From an uncultured Rhodocyclaceae bacterium (GTDB lineage: Bacteria > Pseudomonadota > Gammaproteobacteria > Burkholderiales > Rhodocyclaceae), in NCBI GenBank assembly GCA_903950295.1, contig CAJBAP010000437.1, positions 1-5,371 on the forward strand: 5,371 nt of DNA, written 5' to 3'. The notes under the pieces were generated by a model. It was not told where the DNA came from. It searched no databases and saw nothing but the letters and a program-made list of their open reading frames with translations. The first letter of the stretch is position 1. Each line of letters starts with the position of its first letter. The position numbers and the translations under genes were made by a program. Shown one piece after another: positions 1 through 5,371 of the stretch.

Positions 1-1395
<1,395 letters not shown>

Positions 1396-1408
1396 TTACC
1401 TGCGCTCA

Positions 1409-1436
1409 ATATGGGGTTATCACCCCGGGCTTCAAG
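1409..1436 (-). promoter_or_regulatory. Sigma-32 (RpoH) heat-shock promoter of dnaK
   Basis: On the minus strand a -35 box CTTGAA (1436-1431) is followed by a 14-nt spacer and a -10 box CCCCATAT (1416-1409). The known RpoH consensus is CTTGAA, 13-15 bp, then CCCCATNT, so both boxes match fully. Transcription should start near 1402, giving a leader of about 40 nt before the dnaK ATG. The promoter starts 9 nt after the grpE stop codon, so dnaK can be transcribed independently of grpE. The spacer and -10 also form a GGGGT/ACCCC inverted repeat. Confidence 0.85.
1413..1426 (-). repeat. Inverted repeat overlapping the dnaK promoter spacer and -10 box
   Basis: Minus strand GGGGT, a 4-nt loop GATA, then ACCCC: a perfect 5-bp stem. 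One arm is the C-run of the -10 element. In read-through mRNA from grpE it would form a small hairpin. No T-run follows, so it is not an intrinsic terminator. Confidence 0.6.
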
Positions 1437-1444
1437 CGGCAGCA

Positions 1445-2029
1445 TCAAATAGCGGGGGGTGCCTTGGGTTTGGCGACGGTGACCAAAGCCGGACGCAGGA
1501 TGCGGTCATGCAAGGCATAGCCTTTTTGCAGCACGCTGACTACGGTGTTGGCTTCCTGTTCGGCATCGACCATGGCGATGGCCTGGTGAAAGTGCGGGTC
1601 AAATTTCTGACCCAGGGGGTCGAGTTCCGCCACGGAGGATTTCTCGAAGGCGGCAACCAATTGCTTTAGCGTGAGTTCAACCCCGGCCTTGAGCGCTTCG
1701 GCGGTCTGAGTTTCGTTGGCCAGGGCAGCTTCCAGGCTGTCCTTCACCGCCAGCAACTCGGCGGCGAACTTTTCGGCGGCGAACTTGTGCGCTTTGGTGA
1801 CGTCATCCTGAGCGCGACGGCGCAGGTTTTCTGTTTCGGCCTTGGCGCGCAACCAGGCGTCGTGATGCTCGGCTGCCCTCAGTTCGGTTGTCCTGAGAAG
1901 GTCTTCGAGGCTGGGCATGCTGTCGATTGCATCAGAATCGACAGTGGTCTCGGCATTTGCCGTCCCGCTAGCGCCGATTTTTGCGTCGGCCTCTGACAAG
2001 AAGGGCGTGTCTTGATGTGTTGGCTGCAT
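1445..2029 (-). CDS. grpE: GrpE, nucleotide-exchange factor for DnaK
   Basis: GrpE acts in the cytosol as a dimer that opens the DnaK nucleotide-binding domain, releasing ADP and thereby substrate; it also acts as a thermosensor in some bacteria. The 194-residue product is normal in length. Residues 1-40 are polar and probably disordered. Residues about 41-105 form the long helical, charged dimer stalk, with [19 protein letters not shown] at 58-76. Residues about 135-190 match the GrpE beta domain, with [12 protein letters not shown] (143-154), VLQKGY (166-171) and [13 protein letters not shown] (175-187). The ATG at 2029 is preceded by AAGGA with 8-nt spacing. A sigma-32 promoter lies immediately upstream, and dnaK follows after 85 nt with its own promoter. 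The helical stalk includes a [10 protein letters not shown] tandem. Identification is secure. Confidence 0.97.
   Translation of the reverse strand: MQPTHQDTPFLSEADAKIGASGTANAETTVDSDAIDSMPSLEDLLRTTELRAAEHHDAWLRAKAETENLRRRAQDDVTKAHKFAAEKFAAELLAVKDSLEAALANETQTAEALKAGVELTLKQLVAAFEKSSVAELDPLGQKFDPHFHQAIAMVDAEQEANTVVSVLQKGYALHDRILRPALVTVAKPKAPPAI
1758..1786 (-). repeat. 15-bp in-frame tandem duplication inside grpE
   Basis: A 14-bp sequence is repeated exactly with a 15-bp period, encoding KFAAE twice (residues 82-91) in the helical stalk. The reading frame is kept. Related GrpE proteins, as remembered, have a similar KFA-E-KFA pattern here, so it is probably ancestral sequence that looks repetitive at DNA level. 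Confidence 0.6.
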
Positions 2030-2037
2030 GGGAAAAG

Positions 2038-2042
2038 TCCTT
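2038..2042 (-). promoter_or_regulatory. Ribosome-binding site of grpE
   Basis: AAGGA on the minus strand, 8 nt before the ATG at 2029, supports that start. Confidence 0.65.
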
Positions 2043-2064
2043 GAAAGACGTTAAGCCATGCAAC

Positions 2065-2092
2065 TAATGGGGGCATCCGCCCCATCTTCAAG
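2065..2092 (-). promoter_or_regulatory. Sigma-32 (RpoH) heat-shock promoter of grpE
   Basis: On the minus strand CTTGAA (2092-2087), preceded by a C-run as in the extended RpoH -35 consensus, is followed by a 14-nt spacer and CCCCATTA (2072-2065). This agrees with the RpoH consensus, with the last -10 position differing. The expected start is near 2058, about 29 nt before the grpE ATG. The -35 box is only about 16 bp beyond the MCP stop codon, so heat-shock transcription of grpE begins right behind the MCP gene. No CIRCE (HrcA operator) sequence is visible. Confidence 0.87.
2067..2085 (-). repeat. Inverted repeat overlapping the grpE promoter
   Basis: Minus strand ATGGGG, a 7-nt loop, then CCCCAT: a perfect 6-bp stem whose second arm is the core of the -10 box. 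It resembles the arrangement in the dnaK promoter at 1413-1426. No T-run follows it, so it is not a convincing terminator for the MCP gene. Confidence 0.6.
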
Positions 2093-2108
2093 GGGGAGGG
2101 GCAAAAAT

Positions 2109-3725
2109 TTAGGTGCGGAAGCGGCCGACAGTGCCCTGCAACTGGTTGGCGAGATCTTCGAGACGTTGGGCCGAGTCGGCGGTCTGCTCTACGGCGTTGC
2201 TATTCTCGTGCGCCATCGCGGCAATGGCTTCGATATTGGTGAAGGCTTCTGTGCTGACGCGGCGCTGCTCTTCGGTGGCACCGGCAATGGAATCCAGGCC
2301 AACCCCAACCTGCTCGACAGACTGGTTCGACTCGCTGATGGCGCTGGCGACGGCGTTAAGCGACTTCTCGCTCGATGCAATGTCGGCAAGGCCCTCGTCG
2401 ATCGACTGGCGCACGGCATCGGACTTGCTGTTGAGGGTGCGGGTGATGCTGTCGATTTCGTTTGCCGAAGTGGCTGATTTTTCGGCAAGCTTGCGTACCT
2501 CGTCAGCGACCACGGCGAATCCGCGGCCTTGCTCGCCGGCACGTGCCGCTTCGATGGCGGCGTTCAACGCGAGGAGGTTGGTCTGGTCGGCGATGTCCTT
2601 GACTTCGCGGGTCATGTTGGTGATCGACACCGTGCTGCTGACGAATTCGTTGACCGCGCCCGCCATCTCGTTGACGGCATTTTTGACCCGGCTGATTTCG
2701 GTGATCAGGCGGTCAAGGGTCTGCGTGCCTTCGCGCGAACGTGTCTGGCTTTCGCGTGATTGTTCATGTACGCGCTCGGTACTTTCTGCGACTTCGACGA
2801 TGCTCTGTACCATGCGCTCGACGGCAGCGGTTACGGCGCGAGACTTGTCGTATTGCTGATGCGAACTATTGGCTACCTGCTTGGCACCGGTAACCAGATC
2901 ATGGGCGGCTCCCGAGACATGGCTGGCCGAGTCGCTGACCTGACGCACCAAGGTGCTGAAGTTCGCCATCATGTCGTTGAACACTTTGCTGGCCTGGCCA
3001 ATTTCGTCCTGGCTTTTCACTTCCAGACGACGCGTCAGATCGCCTTCGCCGCTGGCGATGGAACGCAGACCCCCGACCATTTCTTCCAGCGGACGGGTAA
3101 CGACCTTGCCAACAAAGAAATAGATGAAGGCCAGAAGCGGGATGCTGACGATGACGGCTGCGAACAGTGACTTGATACGCTGCGCCGAGACGGCTGCATT
3201 CACGCTATCGAGCGAGACTTTCATGCTGACAACACCGAGCACGGTCTTCTCGGGCACCTGGTGACACAGGATGCAGTCTTTGCCCAGATAACTTTTGAGC
3301 GCCAGGGCAGGGCGCACGACGCGCAGGAACTCGCCCTGGCTGTCTTTTTGCACCTCGACGAAATCCTTGCCATCCTGCAATACCTGCTGCTCGATGCTGT
3401 CCGCCGCGCCATCCTTGGAGGTTCCGGGGCCGAAAATTTTGATGACGGCCTCACCGCGCAGTACCTTCAGGTCGCGGATGATCGACAGTTGCTTGATCTG
3501 GTCGAGGAAGACTTCGCGCTGGCCGACAGTGCCGGTGATCATCATGCCGGTCAGGCCGGCGAGGGTGGCCTCGTGCATTGAGAACGAAAACTGTGCGGCC
3601 TGATCGATTGCCGTCTCGCGATTGACCTTGCTTTCCCAGAAGATCATGCCCGTCCAAGCGATCACCAGCATCAGCCAGATGACGGCTGTTAGTCGAACCC
3701 AGATTTTCATGTCGGTGAAGCGCAC
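2109..3725 (-). CDS. Methyl-accepting chemotaxis protein with periplasmic c-type haem motif
   Basis: Inner-membrane chemoreceptor of 538 residues that signals through CheW and CheA to the flagellar motor or a related output. It has a transmembrane helix at about 10-30, a periplasmic sensor at about 31-184, a second helix at about 186-206, HAMP at about 207-260, and a cytoplasmic coiled coil. The conserved signalling tip is [20 protein letters not shown] (380-399) followed by [15 protein letters not shown] (401-415). Residues 151-155 are CILCH, a CXXCH covalent haem-attachment site, in a context ([31 protein letters not shown]) resembling the PAS-like haem-c sensors of Geobacter MCPs. A redox or gas ligand is therefore likely but unproven. 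GMM (60-62) could supply a distal haem ligand. TEEQ near 484 is a possible methylation site. There is no C-terminal CheR-binding pentapeptide. The start is GTG, supported by GAGGGGGGGG 7 nt upstream; ATG codon 6 lacks such a site. Confidence 0.95.
   Translation of the reverse strand: MRFTDMKIWVRLTAVIWLMLVIAWTGMIFWESKVNRETAIDQAAQFSFSMHEATLAGLTGMMITGTVGQREVFLDQIKQLSIIRDLKVLRGEAVIKIFGPGTSKDGAADSIEQQVLQDGKDFVEVQKDSQGEFLRVVRPALALKSYLGKDCILCHQVPEKTVLGVVSMKVSLDSVNAAVSAQRIKSLFAAVIVSIPLLAFIYFFVGKVVTRPLEEMVGGLRSIASGEGDLTRRLEVKSQDEIGQASKVFNDMMANFSTLVRQVSDSASHVSGAAHDLVTGAKQVANSSHQQYDKSRAVTAAVERMVQSIVEVAESTERVHEQSRESQTRSREGTQTLDRLITEISRVKNAVNEMAGAVNEFVSSTVSITNMTREVKDIADQTNLLALNAAIEAARAGEQGRGFAVVADEVRKLAEKSATSANEIDSITRTLNSKSDAVRQSIDEGLADIASSEKSLNAVASAISESNQSVEQVGVGLDSIAGATEEQRRVSTEAFTNIEAIAAMAHENSNAVEQTADSAQRLEDLANQLQGTVGRFRT
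3261..3275 (-). other. CXXCH haem c attachment motif of the MCP
   Basis: The codons TGC ATC CTG TGT CAC encode Cys-Ile-Leu-Cys-His (residues 151-155). They lie between the two transmembrane helices and therefore on the periplasmic side, where cytochrome c maturation attaches haem. His155 would be the proximal ligand. Confidence 0.85.
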
Positions 3726-3732
3726 GGTCCAA

Positions 3733-3742
3733 CCCCCCCCTC
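3733..3742 (-). promoter_or_regulatory. MCP ribosome-binding site containing an 8-G run
   Basis: The minus strand reads GAGGGGGGGG ending 7 nt before the GTG start at 3725. The eight consecutive G are the only purine-rich site near the start, so they probably act as the Shine-Dalgarno sequence. They decide for GTG at 3725 over the internal ATG at 3710. A homopolymer of this length may vary in copy number. Confidence 0.55.
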
Positions 3743-3787
3743 TTTTTATCTATCTTAAGTTTAACTGAGATGGGAATTGCGCGCTCG

Positions 3788-3810
3788 ATAAATAAGCGCG
3801 AAAAGGCGCT
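3788..3810 (-). terminator. Possible weak terminator after the calcium-loop protein gene
   Basis: On the minus strand AGCGC, a 6-nt loop, and GCGCT form a 5-bp stem that begins in the stop codon and is followed by TATTTAT. A further AGCGC at 3785-3781 could pair with the middle arm as an alternative. The short stem and imperfect T-tract make it weak; partial read-through into the MCP gene is plausible. Confidence 0.3.
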
Positions 3811-4931
3811 CAAACCGTCAAATCAATCTCCTGGAGGTTGCCGGCCTTGCCGTCTTCGGTCAGGTATAGACCGGAGGCCTTGACGATGCCGAGGTCCTCG
3901 TTGCCGTTCCCGCGCAAGGCAAAGGGGCTGGCGACATGCGCCAAACCCAGCGCACCGATGCCCAGGTCGGCCAGTGTGCGCAAGTCGCCCGTACCTGCCA
4001 TGGAAGGTGTCCATACTGACAACTTGTCGAAGTCGGCGTCGTTTTCGTCGATCCAATCATTGCCGTCAGTATCGAGGCGTGCCAGGTCGACGAAGCCGTT
4101 GCCGCTTTGCGGACCGAACAACTCCTTGCCTGAGTCAATGCGGCCATTGCCATCGAGATCGAATGCCAGGTAGCCGCTGCCGGAAGCGAACATGGGCAGT
4201 TTTTCGTTGCGCCCATCGCCGTCGAGGTCGAAAAGGAACTGCTGGGTTGCATGTGCCGCCAGTTGCGCTGCGGTACCAGCAAAGTTGACCACCAACGGAT
4301 CCTTGCGCACCGCATCGCCAGTGCGCACGCTGATATTGGTTTCTTCGCGATACTGGCGGGTCATCTGCAGATCAAGCTGAAAACTGAAGGTCTGGCCATC
4401 GGCGGTGCGCACCGTGCCTTGCGCTGAAAAACTGGTCTGTTCGATTTCTTCATAAACGGCGTGGTAGTCGTACTCGACGCCATAGCCGGCACGTCCGGAA
4501 TTGCTTGCCTGCACGCTTTCGCTGGTTTCTGTGCTGCGAGCTTCCACATGGCGCATGTCCGCGGAAAACGATTGCATGTCGAAAACGCTTACTTTTTCGC
4601 CGGTGAGAAACTCGATCATCTGCCGGATCATTGAAAGGAAGGGATCGTTGTCGACCGCATCCTTGGAAGCCTCGATGGCTTGGGCTTCGCTGGAGATAGC
4701 AGGGGAGTTGTAGGCGGTGGTGTCGGGCAAAGAAAAAGTTGGTAATGGCGGCAAGGCTGGCATGGCCGCGAACAGTTGCCGCGCAGCATCGGAAATGCGG
4801 GTGACCGCTGACTGCATGCCTTCAAAATCTGGCCGCTCACCCCGCCATGACCGCAAGGTCTCCTGGCTGTGCTGGCGCGTCAGCGCCGCGTGATCGGACT
4901 GCAAGGCAAGATCGGTACTGGTTATTTTCAT
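3810..4931 (-). CDS. Hypothetical protein with three EF-hand-like calcium-binding loops
   Basis: Protein of 373 residues; I cannot name its function. The N-terminal 1-145 is polar and helical with a Pro-rich stretch (58-70). Residues about 150-205 look beta-rich. The C-terminal part has three Asp-rich loops: DLDGDGRNE (235-243), DLDGNGRID (258-266) followed by GKELFG, and DTDGNDWID (287-295). This D-x-D-x-[DN] pattern with an ELFG-like motif is known from VCBS/dockerin-like calcium-binding bacterial proteins. There is no signal peptide, no transmembrane helix, no cysteine and no RTX GGxGxD nonapeptide array, so its location is unclear: it could be cytoplasmic or exported by a non-Sec route. 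The ATG at 4931 is chosen because CCGGAG lies 6 nt upstream. A TTG at 5009 in frame would add 26 residues but lacks a good ribosome site. The MCP gene follows after 84 nt, so the two may be co-transcribed. Confidence 0.85.
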   Translation of the reverse strand: MKITSTDLALQSDHAALTRQHSQETLRSWRGERPDFEGMQSAVTRISDAARQLFAAMPALPPLPTFSLPDTTAYNSPAISSEAQAIEASKDAVDNDPFLSMIRQMIEFLTGEKVSVFDMQSFSADMRHVEARSTETSESVQASNSGRAGYGVEYDYHAVYEEIEQTSFSAQGTVRTADGQTFSFQLDLQMTRQYREETNISVRTGDAVRKDPLVVNFAGTAAQLAAHATQQFLFDLDGDGRNEKLPMFASGSGYLAFDLDGNGRIDSGKELFGPQSGNGFVDLARLDTDGNDWIDENDADFDKLSVWTPSMAGTGDLRTLADLGIGALGLAHVASPFALRGNGNEDLGIVKASGLYLTEDGKAGNLQEIDLTV

Positions 4932-4937
4932 GGCGCG

Positions 4938-4943
4938 CTCCGG
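4938..4943 (-). promoter_or_regulatory. Ribosome-binding site of the calcium-loop protein gene
   Basis: CCGGAG on the minus strand, 6 nt before the ATG at 4931, decides this start over the upstream in-frame TTG at 5009. Confidence 0.6.
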
Positions 4944-4982
4944 TGGGCCGTGGTGGCCTCTGGGAGGAATAACGTCCATCTC

Positions 4983-5025
4983 GACGGCAGCTTGAGCCTT
5001 GATAAACAAGTAGTTAGATGCCGTC
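4983..5025 (-). repeat. Nested inverted repeats in the leader
   Basis: The outer arms are GACGGCA (minus strand, 5025-5019) and TGCCGTC (4989-4983), a perfect 7-bp pair separated by 29 nt. Inside lies a smaller hairpin, CTTG-TTTAT-CAAG (5010-4998). If transcribed, the RNA could fold into a stem with an internal hairpin about 50 nt before the start codon of the calcium-loop gene. No T-tract follows, so it is not an obvious terminator, and I recognise no known riboswitch in it. Confidence 0.5.
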
Positions 5026-5107
5026 CCGCCAGCGCCGGCTTTTACTTTATCTACATCAAGTGCTTATGGTGGAGACTTCACGTATTGCACGATGTGGGCG
5101 GTCTTGC

Positions 5108-5371
5108 TTAGCCGATGGCCCCCAACGCACGGGCACGCGCGGCCGTTTGCGTGTCACATGGTTGCGCTTCGATCCAGTGGCCGAGGTGATCCGTGACTAC
5201 CCCAGCCAGCATGGCGATACCGTCATCGCGGTCATTGAGGCAGGGGATGTAATGAAACTCGCTGCCACCTTGCGATAGAAAGGCGGCCTTGCACTCCATG
5301 GCAATTTCTTCCAGCGTTTCCAGGCAATCGGCGGCGAAACCGGGGCAGATGACATCCACGCGCTTGACGCC
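5108..5371 (-). CDS. hemH: Ferrochelatase, C-terminal part (5' end outside the window)
   Basis: Ferrochelatase inserts Fe(II) into protoporphyrin IX to make protohaem, the last step of haem synthesis, in the cytosol or at the inner membrane. Only the last 87 residues are present. The sequence VDVICPGFAADCLETLEEIAME (fragment residues 5-26) is the C-terminal signature. The first Glu of CLETLEE corresponds, by remembered alignment, to the catalytic Glu264 of the Bacillus subtilis enzyme. FHYIPCLND follows at about 42-50. The tail beyond this is ordinary in length and ends at TAA. It is the upstream neighbour of the calcium-loop and haem-MCP genes. In many betaproteobacteria hemH lies near grpE-dnaK, which fits the setting. 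Domain identification is secure; intactness of the missing part is unknown. Confidence 0.93.
   Translation of the reverse strand, partial: GVKRVDVICPGFAADCLETLEEIAMECKAAFLSQGGSEFHYIPCLNDRDDGIAMLAGVVTDHLGHWIEAQPCDTQTAARARALGAIG

Larger units (their letters stand above)
4932..5107 (-). other. 176-bp intergenic leader between hemH and the calcium-loop protein gene
   Basis: This gap must hold either a promoter for the calcium-loop gene or an operon link from hemH. I find no sigma-70 or sigma-32 promoter with both boxes well matched. An AT-richer patch at about 5040-5060 (minus strand GATGTAGATAAAG) is the most promoter-like part. The central part holds nested inverted repeats, and a 25-bp stretch at 5019-5043 resembles part of grpE. 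Confidence 0.5.

Noticed and set aside
2067..2085. Intrinsic terminator for the MCP gene
   Set aside because: The hairpin is present but is followed by ATTAGTTGC-like sequence, not a T-run, and it is better explained as part of the grpE promoter.
2113..2859. Plus-strand 248-codon frame opposite the MCP
   Set aside because: It lies antisense to the highly conserved MCP signalling domain, and its Ser/Arg/Ala-rich product follows from the codon bias of the real gene.
3451..3813. Minus-strand 120-codon frame overlapping the MCP start
   Set aside because: It runs in another frame across the intergenic gap and the MCP N-terminus. Its Arg/His/Asp-rich product is typical of frame-shifted GC-rich sequence, and the MCP frame there encodes a clear membrane helix.
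3745..5053. Shared octamer TAGATAAA (minus strand) at 3752-3745 and 5053-5046 as a common -10 or FliA-type promoter
   Set aside because: No matching -35 element occurs at the right distance at either site, and the copy at 3745 would place the transcript start almost on the MCP ribosome site. An 8-bp match in AT-rich patches may be chance.

Overview
The window is a bacterial chromosomal segment in which every recognisable gene lies on the minus strand. In transcription order, from high to low coordinates, these are: the 3' end of hemH (ferrochelatase), a cysteine-free protein with EF-hand-like calcium loops, a haem-c-binding methyl-accepting chemotaxis protein (MCP), grpE and the first ~70 % of dnaK. 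High GC, RpoH-type heat-shock promoters and closely betaproteobacterial-looking GrpE, DnaK and HemH sequences suggest a betaproteobacterium. The MCP type points towards Rhodocyclales (Dechloromonas/Azoarcus-like). The taxonomic call is inference from protein appearance, not from a search.

Layout: 5371-5108 holds the last 87 codons of hemH. 5107-4932 is a 176-bp leader with nested inverted repeats. 4931-3810 is the calcium-loop protein. 3809-3726 is a short AT-richer gap with a weak hairpin and an 8-bp homopolymer run in the MCP ribosome-binding region. 3725-2109 is the MCP. 2108-2030 carries a near-consensus sigma-32 promoter for grpE (2029-1445). 1444-1360 carries a second sigma-32 promoter with the same 14-bp spacer, followed by dnaK (1359 to the window edge). 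No gene-free stretch exceeds 300 bp.

The grpE-dnaK pair forms a heat-shock chaperone module: DnaK is the Hsp70 ATPase and GrpE its nucleotide-exchange factor, and each gene has its own heat-shock promoter. The MCP carries a periplasmic CXXCH haem-attachment motif between two membrane segments, so it is probably a redox- or gas-responsive chemoreceptor. It lies, with the calcium-loop protein, between hemH and grpE, and those two genes look like an accessory insertion in a housekeeping neighbourhood.

The most striking observation is an in-frame TAG at codon 109 of dnaK, at the position of a lysine in E. coli DnaK. The frame is otherwise uninterrupted from the start codon to the window edge and aligns without gaps to E. 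coli DnaK. The TAG is followed directly by ATG. It is either a nonsense mutation, a base-call error, or a split or read-through dnaK. I see no CRISPR array, tRNA, rRNA, transposase or clear defence system.
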